Origin: Bolinopsis microptera
Taxonomy: Eukaryota; Ctenophora; Tentaculata; Lobata; Bolinopsidae
Length of the DNA: 64,000 nucleotides
Direction of reading: 5' to 3'
Assembly: GCF_026151205.1 (NCBI RefSeq)
Contig: NC_087074.1
Span: 2,294,001-2,358,000, forward strand
This document shows positions 23,791 to 34,898 of this stretch, piece after piece. Under the pieces are notes generated by a model. That model was not told the DNA's origin, did not search any database, and saw only the letters and a program-made list of their open reading frames with translations. Each line of letters begins with the position of its first letter. The stretch's first letter is position 1. Position numbers and translations under genes: made by a program.

Positions 23791-24297
23791 AATAGTTTTT
23801 AGGGCTGGGGCAAATGGTGTGGTGAGAGTTTGGCAATTTGTTTATATTTTCAAGTGGTTCATGAGCGTTTTTCATATAGATTAATCATGGCACATGAGTA
23901 CATAACATGTTAGATGTTCATACAATTGAACGATGAATCTATCTTGTTCCTTGAAACATAGATGGCATCATAAACTTCCACGTAGTCACGCTATACAAAG
24001 ACGATCGGTAAATAAAAGTCTCTACATTCTCCGTTGGAATCCGAAATGAAGTCCATTGGAAAAATTTAATTTATTCTTTGGCGTTCAGTGGAGATGAAAT
24101 AGGGCAATAAGTGGAGAGCAATGATTGTTAAAAACATTTTCCACAATACGGCCCCAAACCATCTACATTCTGCTATAAAAATGCTGGGTTTTGGTAACCG
24201 AATTCTAACGGGTCAAATCGATTAAAATTAAAAAAACCCAAAAACAAACCTGTCTGATACTTTTTAAGAGAAACTTTAATTTTTCATCCGCCCGACT

Positions 24298-24480
24298 CAG
24301 TGGCGTAACGTTGTCCTGATGGCCGCCCCCCCTGCCGAAAAAACCGCCCCCCTGTTGGCGCCGCCCTCCCCCTTTTGGTGCGCCCTCCCTAAAATTAACA
24401 AATTAGGTGATTTTAGAGCATAAGCCGTAAATCTCTAAAAAAGTGTGTATCTAGAGCAAAACGCGCAGTTTTGCTAGTAC
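24298..24480 (+). mobile_element. Dispersed repeat beginning CAGTGGCGTAACG
   Basis: It runs from CAGTGGCGTAACGTTG through a C-rich stretch to GATTTTAGAG and the palindromic AGCAAAACGCGCAGTTTTGCT. The same landmarks appear in inverse orientation at 45486-45662. No coding capacity is seen. Confidence 0.55.
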
Positions 24481-24519
24481 TTAGTTAAGGTTTTCGAAAT
24501 TGGTCCCCATATTTAAACG

Positions 24520-26676
24520 ACGATTTGGCGCCTCACCCCCCTAGACGGCGCCCCCCGCACAGCGGGGTCAGCAGGCCTTTCGTTTACGGCGCCCACTGCG
24601 CCCTGTCCCCTGACATTAGGCATACTGTCACACAGATCCGGCAACTATCTGGCGCGGAGCCAGAGGTTTTTTCGGTCTTCAAATTGTTAATGTGTTCCAA
24701 CTGGCAGATTAAGATCCAAATAGGCACATATTATTCAAATCTTTTACATCTCTTTAAGTAAATTCTTAATTTAACCATATTTTTAAAATTTTTTTGGAAA
24801 GAAAATTATTTTAATTACCCCAATACTCCCATGAACATCGCGGAAGTACTGTAATCCCCGGTCAAATGCCGAATTAATTTTACAATTTACACATATTACT
24901 TTAAATACAAAGGTCATTTAAGACCGGATATTTACGTACAAGGGACAAACTTATCATGCAGGAGACCGTTTTAGGTGAACTGTATCTTCAAGTTAATTGT
25001 AATTCCCTTATGACCGTATTGAATCATAACTTTGAGTCTCTTGATTGCCTGGCGCTATCCTATCTGATATTGACCAATAAAAAGGCATAACGCCCTGTAG
25101 CACGATTTGGCTCGCCTTTGCATGAAGTTGATTTCAACCATTTTAAAGCTAATCAATATTCTGGTCAAGTGATTACATCGAACTAGCTCTATAACTTTGC
25201 TTTTCCGCGAATACTTGGGGATGCGCGGCGCGCGCGATACGTCCCAGATAAGATACGGATCCATAGTGATTGCATTTAGCCTCACTGCATATCAAGATTC
25301 ACGGAAGATCGCCATGATTGCAGAATCCCAGTCAGTGTGCGGACTAGAAATCGTACCTTGGTTAACTTTGTTATTTTGTATGCGTACGAAACATTACATT
25401 TTTTCGACCGAAAAAAAAATGATAAAAATGATTTTCATCTATAAAAGTTATTGAAGTAAACGAAAATAATATTCAGTAAATTTATCTTTAAAGCTTTAAG
25501 TTTCGTGTTGACGACAAATGCATCACAGACGCAGTACTCTGATGGTATTGATTTTGATAGTTTGTTAACTTTTAATTATTTAGACAGTTTTTGATGATTC
25601 GAAATCTGTAACGTTAATCTCTTATCTTATCTATTTCACAGCACCGTTATTACCATGAGTTTAATCAGAAAGGTAGTTATGAAAGGGAGCAGATGTATTA
25701 TTTATTTTCAGTTGAAACCCTTTTCAGTTGAAACCCTATCGTACTCTCCTAATTTCTGGCATATAAAGTTTTTTTAAAACCCCTTCATATTGGATACATT
25801 ATTTTTTAATGATTACACTCATAGTGTAAGTGTAATATTTCCTAAAAATCATCACCAGGAGTCAGGAGCAGTCATTTTAACCCTCTGCAGCTACTCAACT
25901 CAGTTTTTCATGGCCTACCGGAACCTTAAAATTTATGTTTTTCTTAATTTCCATTTTTAGAAATCAAAATTTGTGTGTCAAATTTACTGTATTTCTGTTA
26001 TTTTACTCAACTCATTGTCAGAAAGGTGACTAATAATTGATATAATCAATCAAATTTTGGCGAATCTTTAATCCTCATGGCTGTAAAATAATCACCATGT
26101 TGATGTTTTGACGAAAGCTGCGAAATTTCTATTGAAACCGTTGTTGCAATTGTAATATTCGCTCCGCAAAGTTCTAAAACGTAATATGAAACCCGTGATA
26201 TCTTATATTCTTAGGTTATTTCCAACTTTCGGTCAACTCTTTTGCTTTAAAAACAGGCCGGTAATCAGGAAGCTTTGTGTAATATCATAATCGAGCGTGT
26301 CAAGTTTCCAAACACTACTTGTCGTATATTATATATACTACTTGTCGTTTTGCATTACTTTAGTGCAGTATTTTTCGATTGTCTCCGATTTTTAAAATTT
26401 TCACTTCGTTTCTTTTGGAGAATTTAATTTGTCAATCAAAAATTATAATTATATCAAACAATTATATCGAACCTTAGAAATAAAATACCTCAAATATTGA
26501 AATAATAAATTTATATTTCAATCGTATTAAGATTAGGTTGGGCGCTACATGTAGCTAGGTAGTGCACCTCCTAATGTAGCCTTTGGTGCGTTGTTAGGTT
26601 TTTAGCTCTGCTCAAAGTTCATTCGATATGATAACTATGCAAATTTCAGCAATCATAAAATGAACAAGCCCGAGCT
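24520..26676. other. No gene seen
   Basis: AT-rich DNA upstream of the receptor gene at 26710. It must contain that gene's promoter and possibly 5' exons, but I cannot point to a motif. Confidence 0.4.
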
Positions 26677-26709
26677 GTGACGCAGATTTTCTTCAAGTAC
26701 CGTTCAGAA

Positions 26710-28092
26710 ATGACAGTAAAATTTGGGGTAATCGTAATCTTGATCAGCTGCGTATCATCTACACCTTATCCGGACTGTTCGGACCCGTCTACTTACAGCA
26801 GCTACGGTAAAAGTACGGAGTATAAAGGACTAAACAGTAGCACTGCCTGGGACCGCACGCTAAATACAGGCGACACCTGTGACTTCTCTCCACTGGTGCC
26901 CTCAGTGCAACCTCTCACTTGCGGAGACTGTGATTTTGATCTGGAAGATGAAACATGGTACAGATTTGATCAAGGTCCCCACGTGCAGATAAAAGAATAT
27001 TCAGATAAAACATCTTGTCCAGCTAGAAGTCACTGTAACGGGTATTATCAGATAGCTCTAGTTTCAAGTGACATTCCTAGTGGCAACAGACAGAGTAACA
27101 TGTATCATATCGTTTACAGCGATGCTGCATCACCGACAGATTGTACAGTAGCACCTGACAGTTTCTTGGCTGAAGAATTCTACTGTGATAACTTTGTCTT
27201 ATACAAATTCCCAGTCTACTGGAAAAGCTCCAACATCGCTTGCACAAACACAAAAGATGACAAAGGACAGATAGCACCAACTCCATACAGTCTCTGTATG
27301 GAGGACACAGTTATTGAACTGACTTTGACAGCCAACAGAAGGTATTTCACGGAGAATGCTCCCTTGATTTGTAGTAGTACCCGGTCTCCGACACCCCCTA
27401 AGATCACTTGGACTGACCAGGATAACCAGGACATCACCTCCCTGGCTACACGGGACACTGCTAACAGTAGTTTATTCACTGCAGTCTACAGTCTGAACTC
27501 CTCCGCTTCTTACACTCAGGTTACCTGTCAGGTGGAGGACAAATCCCACATTTTCTACCAGGTCTCTCTTAAGGCTAGTAACGTCACCGGGTTGGCAGGT
27601 AAAGAAGTGTCTGCTACATGCAAAGTCACATTTGATACGTTTTCTCCTGAAAACGAAGAAAATTTGTATCTTATCGAAGTTCTTGATGATTTGGAAGTCT
27701 ACTATACATCTCAGAACATCACCACAAAAGGTGACAAGATGGTGATATATAAAGAAGGTTCTGGAACTTACAGAGTAACCTTGATCCTTTCAAAAACTAC
27801 AACATCATCAATCAATGTTCGGAGCGAGACAGAAAACTGGAGATGGGGAGTTAGGGACCCTATCACTGAGATCTACACAACAGTTCCTTTCACCATAACC
27901 ATCAAGGAAGGAGACCCAGATAGTACGATCTATTACATCATTGCAGCAGTAGTGGGTGCCTCGCTCTTCATTGTTGTGCTGATTGTGCTGATTGTTGGCT
28001 GCGTAGTTTGTGTGAGACGCCGCTCCAGTAGAGCAGGTGGTAAAAACGTGCAGGATGGCGGTCATGTTAAGTTGTCAGATATAGAAACTTAA
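26710..28092 (+). CDS. Ig-like single-pass receptor, family member B (short form)
   Basis: The Met at 26710 is chosen over the in-frame one at 26677 because it starts a clean signal peptide (MTVKFGVIVILISCVSS) ahead of TPYPDCSD, which begins the mature part in the paralogue at 36050. The 460 residues comprise a Cys-rich N-terminal domain with a WYRF motif, one Ig-like domain, only one copy of the 110-residue repeat, no ephrin-receptor-like Cys module, a transmembrane segment at about 409-435 and a short basic tail RRRSSRAGG ending SDIET. The second Cys of the repeat is Trp379 here (NWRWGV). The tail and membrane segment are unrelated to members A and C, so the C-terminal module has been exchanged. 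It is a single exon. Role inferred only: cell-surface receptor or adhesion molecule. Confidence 0.88.
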   Translation: MTVKFGVIVILISCVSSTPYPDCSDPSTYSSYGKSTEYKGLNSSTAWDRTLNTGDTCDFSPLVPSVQPLTCGDCDFDLEDETWYRFDQGPHVQIKEYSDKTSCPARSHCNGYYQIALVSSDIPSGNRQSNMYHIVYSDAASPTDCTVAPDSFLAEEFYCDNFVLYKFPVYWKSSNIACTNTKDDKGQIAPTPYSLCMEDTVIELTLTANRRYFTENAPLICSSTRSPTPPKITWTDQDNQDITSLATRDTANSSLFTAVYSLNSSASYTQVTCQVEDKSHIFYQVSLKASNVTGLAGKEVSATCKVTFDTFSPENEENLYLIEVLDDLEVYYTSQNITTKGDKMVIYKEGSGTYRVTLILSKTTTSSINVRSETENWRWGVRDPITEIYTTVPFTITIKEGDPDSTIYYIIAAVVGASLFIVVLIVLIVGCVVCVRRRSSRAGGKNVQDGGHVKLSDIET

Positions 28093-28151
28093 TGACTGGA
28101 TATTCAAAAGAGAAAATTTATTTGTTGAACAATGAACATGTGCAGTTTTTT

Positions 28152-28157
28152 AATAAA
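28152..28157 (+). promoter_or_regulatory. Polyadenylation signal of receptor B
   Basis: AATAAA lies 60 bp after the stop codon at 28092, a normal position for the 3'-end processing signal of a compact 3' UTR. Confidence 0.55.
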
Positions 28158-29383
28158 ATGAAATGAAATAATATTGCGCGCGAATTTCACTTAATTCGAT
28201 ACAAATAAATGATGATACCGATGACCTACCTATTAATAACCAGTTTTAATAATTATTCGTGATCAATTGTAAAATGATGTTTTTTAAATTTAAACAAGAC
28301 CGATTTGTTTATTGGCTGGCTGGAAGCATATGGTGTGCTTTACTTCGGACTAGGGTCTGGGATAATGGACTTTATCTTCAATTGATAATAGTGGTTGTTT
28401 TAATGTTGTGTAATTGTTAGAGGGAATTGCAGTTTGTAGTTTGATCTTCTCACAATGGTATATAGTATATATATGGTATTATTATTTCAGTTAATTATTG
28501 TATTTCTGCGTGGATTTGATATTATTTGCACTTTCTTGATTTTGTCCGTTTTCATTGTCTTGAGTTCATTATTATTATGTATTAACAACCAAGTAATCAT
28601 ACCAAAGTGACCACCAAATAACCTAAATGACAATGTAGTGACGGGAATACAACCTGTTTACGCAGTAAAAACATTTATTCCAGAAATAAATTCATAAAAT
28701 CCCTTGAATGATTGTTAAATTTTCATTTTGGAGCTGTGCCAAAACACACTATTCTGTCGCACTACGTCTACACTACGTCTACACTACACGGCCGCAGGTC
28801 TTCCTCCTTCTTATTTAATCGGAACTGGTTTTAATTCTTTTTTTTTGCTGCCCCGCCACATCTTTTTCGACCGGCATTAATTCTTCATTATATTTATAGT
28901 GGCAAAAAATGCCACCTGCCGAAACACTGAAGTGACGCCCCTCGGCCTCCACATATCACAATGCTGGCAAGCATAACCGTTGCCCTTATATTCACAACAC
29001 TATTTACCCCCTATACTATTATATCCCCTTTATTGTTTTCCAGGCATTAAGACTCATCAAAAGTAGTTCAGCAGGTATATTTAAGTTTAAAACATTCTAA
29101 TTCAATGTTAAAGATGACAGGAATAAGAAATAATTATGTGGAGGTTTTTAAGAAATTTGCGCAAAATACGCGCCAGCATGTTATACGAAATTAGGTAAAA
29201 AACCCAAAATCGCCATATTCAGGTGCCTTAAAAACCATTTTAAAATTGGGTTAGAGATTTGAAACTTTGCAGGGCGTCTAGACCTTGTCCAAATCGACTG
29301 TAAAAAAAATGTCATGTTTCAGGAGTATCGGGAAATAGGTTTTCTGGAACCCCTGTTTTACAACAGATTGTCGTGAAGCATCA
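28158..29383. other. No gene seen
   Basis: AT-rich intergenic DNA with no supported frame. A short direct repeat of ACACTACGTCT occurs at about 28763-28786. Confidence 0.4.
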
Positions 29384-30093
29384 ACTTAATAACACCAGAA
29401 TGTGTGTCTGATCGTTCGTGTGTAATTTCCGAACGGTTATACAAAGAAAATGGTAAGAGTTACGGGACTGGTTTTTTCGGTATAGTGTCGACAAAACTCT
29501 GACGAAGCCCATATGCAAATTTTTTTTAAATCGGCCAGCGGTAAGTGGCTTAATTGATGGTTTTGTACTATTTGAGTATTAATGCAACATTATGGAGTGA
29601 GCCACTAAAATAGCTCACTTTCTCTTCCTATTCGCATTATTTTCTATTACTGCACTGTAGATTGTAGCTTTGGTAATTAGGTTAGCTCCGCAAGTGATAT
29701 TAGGAGAATAGGGCACTGATTGCGGTCTGTTTAAACTGTACAGACAGTTCATACTTTCATACGACAATGTTTATGCGTGTAATACTATCAGCTTATTAGG
29801 AGGGGGGGGGAGCCACTCATTGCGGTCTGTTTGTTTACTTTCATACGACAATGTAATGCATGTTTTCAAATATAATGCGGGTGTGGTGCGGAGTTAATAA
29901 GGGTTAATTTCTAAAACGATTTGAATCGGTTTAAGACGGGAGTGATGAGGTGTAATAGTCGTGGTACAGATACTATTGGATACGTGAGGGAACTCCAAAT
30001 AGAATTGCTCGCCTAATGCGGGCTTTGACTCAGCGGGTACTCCTACCCTTTTTAACTGCGGCAGTGAAATCCCGGCCGAAGGCCGGGTTACAT
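29384..30093 (+). mobile_element. Hairpin-ended repeat family, copy (Helitron-like?)
   Basis: It starts near TAATAACACCAGAATGTGTG, contains ACGGGACTGGTTTTTTCGGT, GTGGTGCGGAGTTAATAAGG and ends with the hairpin CCCGGCCGAAGGCCGGG followed by TTACATTAG. The hairpin a few bases from the 3' end and the lack of terminal inverted repeats resemble non-autonomous Helitrons. It is followed almost directly by another copy. Confidence 0.6.
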
Positions 30094-30099
30094 TAGTAT

Positions 30100-30857
30100 C
30101 ACCTTAATAACACCAGAATGTGTGTGTGTGTGTGTGTCTGTCTGTCTGTCTGTCTATCTGTCCGTGTGTAATTTCCGGTCGGTTATACAAAAAAACGGTA
30201 AGAGTTACGGGACTGATTTTTTCGGTATAGTGTCGACAAAACTCTGATGAAGCCCATAGGAAATTTTTTTTTAAATCGGCCGGTGGTAAGTGGTTTAATT
30301 GATGGTTTTGTACCACAAATGTTACATAAAATTGCTTGAGCAGAACGGCAAGAGTTACGGTGCTTGCTCTCTCTCTCTCATTACTGTGTAATATGTTATA
30401 GCTGCATTTAAGTAGCGTCATAATTGGATTAGCCCAGAAGATTCGCTGTAATGTTATACCTTAAGCTTATTAGGGGAGGGGGGACTGTTAGTGTTTGGGG
30501 TCTGTTTGGACTGCAGAGAGAGAGAGAGAGAGAGAGTTCATACGACAATGTTATGCGTGTTTTCAAATATAATATGCGGGTGTGGTGCGGAGTTAACAAG
30601 GGTTAATTTCTATAACGATTTAAATAAAAATAGAAAGCGGTTCAAGACGGGAGTGATGAGGTGTAATACTCGGTGTTCAGACCTTATGATCATGGAGTGT
30701 GGTGCCTCATGGCTAATAATGACTTAATTATCCACAAGAAATAACTGATTATGAGATTATTGTTTAAGAAACTATTGGGTCACCTAATGCGGGTTTTGAC
30801 TCAGCGGGTAATTACTCCTACCCTTTTTAACTGCGGCAGTGAAATCCCGGCCGAGTA
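30100..30857 (+). mobile_element. Hairpin-ended repeat family, second tandem copy
   Basis: It repeats the landmarks of the copy before it, with an added (GT)n/(CTGT)n stretch near the start and (GA)n at 30515-30536. The 3' hairpin is cut after CCCGGCCGA, so the end is truncated. Confidence 0.6.
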
Positions 30858-31016
30858 AAAAGTGCCATATTCAGTCTGTTATCGACAGATATACCAACCT
30901 AAACACAAGGAAATGTTTTCAAAGGTAAAATTTCGAAATCGTTGAAATTACCTCCTTATTAATGAAGTTTCGACTGTGTAAATTATCCTGACATTATAAT
31001 CAAAAAGAGATGATAT

Positions 31017-31341
31017 TTGACCAAAACCCATAATCATGGGTAGAGTGAACCGCTGCCAGTGTCTCTCTTTTCCAAACAAAAGGAAATGATATTAATTTGA
31101 GGAACCGTCCGCAAATGCAAATTGATACCGAGAATGAAATCGGTCGCTCGCTTTTCCCATTCATTCACGGCTTACGAATTGTAATAAAGCTTATTGAATG
31201 GGAAAAGCGAGCGACAGATTTCATTCTCGGTATCAATTTGCATTTGCGGACGGTTCCTCAAATTAATATCATTTCCTTTTGTTTGGAAAAGAGAGACACT
31301 GGCAGCGGTTCACTCTACCGGTGATTATGGGTTTTGGTCAA
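31017..31341. mobile_element. Near-perfect palindromic foldback element
   Basis: The two arms, starting TTGACCAAAACCCATAATCA and ending with its inverse, are almost fully complementary over about 150 bp each, with only about 25 bp between them. A related element with a longer loop is at 34422-34898. No coding capacity. The target duplication is unclear (AT-rich flanks). Confidence 0.85.
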
Positions 31342-32433
31342 ATTAGTATCTATTTAATTCGCGTTTTTGACACCACTTGGGGGTCCAAATTTTGGGTACT
31401 AAAATTCTTATTCCTTGGCCAATATTTTATTTTTTCATGCTGATTTGAAGGCCATAAAGGCATTTGACCCAGTCAAAAAAGTTTCAGTTGTATATCTTTT
31501 ACGGTTTTTGCGGAAAGTCGCGTTAAAGTTGATGCCGTGGAGCAAACAACAGGCGTTTCCCGAAGAAGGAAGTCACTAAGAAGGATCTGCTGAAGTCCAG
31601 CTGTAAAGTCCCCGCTACACCTCAACAGAACTCCTCTGCGGATACGTGACGGTCAAGTCGAGCTTCATTTCATTTCATATCACGATCACCATATCATATC
31701 ATTTTGGAACATGTTCATGGGAATTAAATTATTTTATTTGCACTTGTTTCTCTTTCAACAAAAGATGTGACGAAGCGAAGTTAAGTTTTTATGATTTTTA
31801 AATTTTTATTTTAAGAACACTCTTGCACATTATTTATTTATTTATTTCTATTATATTGATGTATAGTCAAGACGTGAGTGTTAGGGCTCTCATTGACAAA
31901 TTTATGTTTAATCCTGTTTAATCCTGTTTATAGTAAGCTAGATTAAGATATATACATCACATCTCCGCAAGCAATCCTCGCGCGCGCGCAACTTTTTCAT
32001 TGCTTGGTAACATACGGATTACGGAAGTAAGGAACACGACATATATTTGACCAACCTACCACAATCTTCAAAATCCACGTTTTTCTGCAAAAATCTCCAT
32101 TCGTAACCTTTCACTATTGCCTTTTTACAAAAGGGTGAAATGGAATATGGACTATGGACTGACGATATGGACTGACGATATCAATCCCTCGTATGGCTCC
32201 GATCCACGTGCCTAGGCACCACTAGTTACCGATACGAGCACACAAATTTAATGTCATACACGACCAAATATTGTTTAAGGAAGCGTCTTGAACACTGGGT
32301 GCCTTACTGCTCGGTACCCAATTTTTCTGTGCATATTTTTCCCTACTAGGCTATAAACAAAACAAGGTTTAAATGCAGTGTTACTTGTCAAATGATACAA
32401 ATGAAATTGTAAACATCAAGAAGTTGTTGAGAT
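31342..32433. other. No gene seen
   Basis: Intergenic DNA 3' of the protease gene. A stretch at 32078-32140 (TTTTTCTGCAAAAATC and the following bases) recurs at 53950-54015, so it is a dispersed repeat. Confidence 0.45.
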
Positions 32434-33696
32434 CTAGCACATGTGTTCGTGTCGGCACACTCCGTCATCACATCTTATGGTGCCGCTGGCGCACTCTCCA
32501 TCATCTCCATCATCTCCACAAAATTTACAAGTCTTCTGGCAGTACTCTTTGACTGTGTCTTTCCAGTTTTCCCAGGTGCACCAATCGAGATGACAGTTAG
32601 TTGCCTTGTCTGTGCAGTTTGGGTCAGGTTTAGGGTTTGGGGTAACATCATCGTTTTCAGAAGGTTTGTAGTCGGTAGCTTCATCAGAAGGAGTGTTGTC
32701 AGACTGTCCGGTTGTATCAAGGTTGGGGTAGCTGCTGTACTTGAAGAGGCCGCAATTGGAGGGGTAGCCTCGAGCGAACTTCACGAATCCGCTTTCTCCC
32801 CATTTTGATCCCCAAGAGTTCTTTACCAGGACGAAATTCGACGTGTATCCTACAGCTGTGACGGCGTGGTTTGGTCTCCCGGTGCATGTTGTGTCTTTTA
32901 TGATGCCACCTCGGTACTGTTGGAAGTAACTTGTCACTTCGAAAGCGACGGACAAGGAGCCTGATGCAAGGGCTTGAATGTTTGCGGCCTCAGTTGGGCT
33001 AACACTGGTGTAGCCGACAATTTTAGCAGCCACCATAGCGTCAGGTTTCGAACTTCCTTTGCAACTACCATCTTTACCAGCGTATGCGTAGTCAGCAGTT
33101 GAAGCCAACCTTCCACCGTTCTTCTTGGAGTATTCGTAACAGTTATCAGGCCATCCACCGTTGCAACCATTCCTCTGTCCCTCGTAGACACAGTCCAGGT
33201 ATTCCTGCTCTGCGAAGTTCCTCAGTTTACCAGACACTCCGTGGTACCTTGTCTCCAATCCTCCTACTGCTCCGAACGTCCAGCAAGATCCACAGCTTCC
33301 TTGGTTCTTTACTGCTGTAACCTTACCCTCATTGGTCCAGAGTTTCTTTTCAGGGGGACTGGATAAAGAGGAGGCAACGTGCATAGGGTTCTCGTCATGT
33401 CCAGTAACGTTCAGTCCAAGGTACTGTTGCTTCTCATCTTCAGTCAACGCAGAGAAGAAGTTGAGGCCAAATATGGCAGATCCTCCCTCCTCGTTAGCTT
33501 GAGCTACCAGCTGAGCATTGGATCGGAAGAGTCGGAACCTCATTCGGTCTTCAGATGCAAGAAACTTGAGGTGCTCCTGGGATTTGAAATCCCCGTAGAG
33601 CTCGAGGGTCATTTTGGGGGATCGGAGGATACCACGAAGGACATCTTCAGCAGCGAGAGAGGCAGCCACCAGGCAGATAACTAGAAAGATCTTCAT
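32434..33696 (-). CDS. Secreted papain-family cysteine protease with C-terminal ShK domain
   Basis: The start at 33696 begins a signal peptide (MKIFLVICLVAASLA); the longer frame upstream would bury it. The 420 residues contain an I29-type inhibitory prodomain (about 27-95), a peptidase C1A domain (about 115-325) with Gln132, nucleophile Cys138 in GSCGSCW, His277 in NHAVTAVGY and Asn293 in VKNSWG, an acidic Pro-rich linker (330-358), a six-Cys ShK domain (Cys361, 368, 373, 386, 390, 393) and a tail with four more Cys (402-420). All catalytic residues are present. The protein should be made as an inactive secreted precursor and activated by prodomain removal. ShK domains on secreted enzymes are common in cnidarians and nematodes. 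The gene has no intron. Digestive or lysosomal use is inferred only. Confidence 0.93.
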   Translation of the reverse strand: MKIFLVICLVAASLAAEDVLRGILRSPKMTLELYGDFKSQEHLKFLASEDRMRFRLFRSNAQLVAQANEEGGSAIFGLNFFSALTEDEKQQYLGLNVTGHDENPMHVASSLSSPPEKKLWTNEGKVTAVKNQGSCGSCWTFGAVGGLETRYHGVSGKLRNFAEQEYLDCVYEGQRNGCNGGWPDNCYEYSKKNGGRLASTADYAYAGKDGSCKGSSKPDAMVAAKIVGYTSVSPTEAANIQALASGSLSVAFEVTSYFQQYRGGIIKDTTCTGRPNHAVTAVGYTSNFVLVKNSWGSKWGESGFVKFARGYPSNCGLFKYSSYPNLDTTGQSDNTPSDEATDYKPSENDDVTPNPKPDPNCTDKATNCHLDWCTWENWKDTVKEYCQKTCKFCGDDGDDGECASGTIRCDDGVCRHEHMC

Positions 33697-33742
33697 GTTG
33701 ATTGTTGATTGTTCAAAGTGAGGATGCTGTGGTGATGGCTCT

Positions 33743-33750
33743 ATTTTATG
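33743..33750 (-). promoter_or_regulatory. TATA-like box of the cysteine protease gene
   Basis: CATAAAAT on the - strand lies 47-54 bp upstream of the chosen ATG. With a start site about 25-30 bp downstream this leaves a 5' UTR of roughly 20 bases, plausible for a short strong promoter and consistent with the 33696 start. Confidence 0.4.
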
Positions 33751-33899
33751 CAATTTCAGAACAATGCTGCCACCAGATGTGACAGTGCGAAAAATCACTC
33801 TCCCTATAAAACAATGAAAATAGTTGAAAAGGAGGGTACTTAATTGCTTTTGCAATTTAGTTAGCCACAAAATTGACATTAGTAATGTAATTTTTCATG

Positions 33900-34421
33900 A
33901 CGCTGAAGTTTTCACAGATAGGGAAACCGCGAGTACCAAATTAAAACAAAGGAGTAAAGGATTCTGAATTTCGAAATGTTGTCAATTTACCAGCTGGTTA
34001 CTTAATAAATTCATTCGTGACTTGGGGAAACTCTGAATCAGTGCAGGTCCACTATTTTCAAACAGAGTATTATAATTTATAGCCTCACTGGGCGGCGCTC
34101 AGCCTGTCATTCTGCCGAATTTCACATAGCCATGTGTCTACCATCTACGCGTACTGCGTGACGCGGCGGTCGCGCGCTTATACTGCAAGCGAGAGGGCTC
34201 TGGTTAGAGCAACCGCCGAATCTCTATTCGGTTGTTATGTTTATGAACATAATAGCCTGGGGTCCCCAGGTTAACGGGCATGATACTCATAAAATATTTG
34301 TTCCATATATTAAGGACCGTCGACGAGTCCAACTCGGCGCGCGTCCTGGTAGGTTGTAAACCTACAATCCCCAGGTAATTTATAGCCATAATACTACTGA
34401 GCTTTTTTACGCTAATATAAT
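33900..34421. other. No gene seen
   Basis: Upstream region of the protease gene. It contains paired motifs near 34215-34255 and 34340-34390 (CCCCAGGT types), possibly a small decayed repeat, but nothing I can name. Confidence 0.35.
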
Positions 34422-34898
34422 TTGACCAAAACCCATAATCATGGGTAGAGTGGACCGCTGCCAGTGTCTCTCTTTCCCAAACAAAAGGAAATGATATTAA
34501 GTTGATTGACCGTTCTCAAATGCAAAATGATACCGAGAATGAAATCGGTCGCTCGCTTTTCCCATTCATTCACGGCTTACAATCAATTACATGCTGTAAA
34601 AATTCCTTTGGGTTGCGTTCGGGTCGATATACCTAGTATTTCGGGATAAGGGTGGTACTGGTAGTTAGTGAATTAGCTGAAGTTTATTGATTCTTTATTG
34701 CTGAGTACAGCTGCCTTCGGGTAGTTCTTCTTAATCTATTACAATTGTAAATTAATGGGAAAAGCGAGCGACCGATTTCATTCTCGGTATCATTTTGCAT
34801 TTGAGAACGGTCAATCAAATTAATATCATTTCCTTTTGTTTGGGAAAGAGAGACACTGGCAGCGGTCCACTCTACCCATGATTATGGGTTTTGGTCAA
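34422..34898. mobile_element. Foldback element, related to 31017-31341 but with a longer loop
   Basis: The arms start TTGACCAAAACCCATAATCA and are complementary over about 155 bp, differing from the first element at scattered positions and matching each other at those sites (for example TGACCGTTCTC against GAGAACGGTCA). The loop of about 165 bp (34580-34755) has no counterpart in the other copy. Arms matching each other better than the sister element suggest arm-to-arm conversion or recent origin from a palindrome. Confidence 0.8.

Noticed and set aside
32443-33320. + strand and alternative - strand frames over the protease gene
   Set aside because: Shadows of the protease coding sequence, which has complete catalytic motifs.
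33697-33879. N-terminal extension of the cysteine protease
   Set aside because: It lacks protease-family features, would precede a perfect signal peptide and includes the TATA-like box.
34090-34420. Possible tRNA or tRNA-derived SINE
   Set aside because: The GGTTAGAGC string looks like part of a tRNA B region, but no cloverleaf can be drawn with it.
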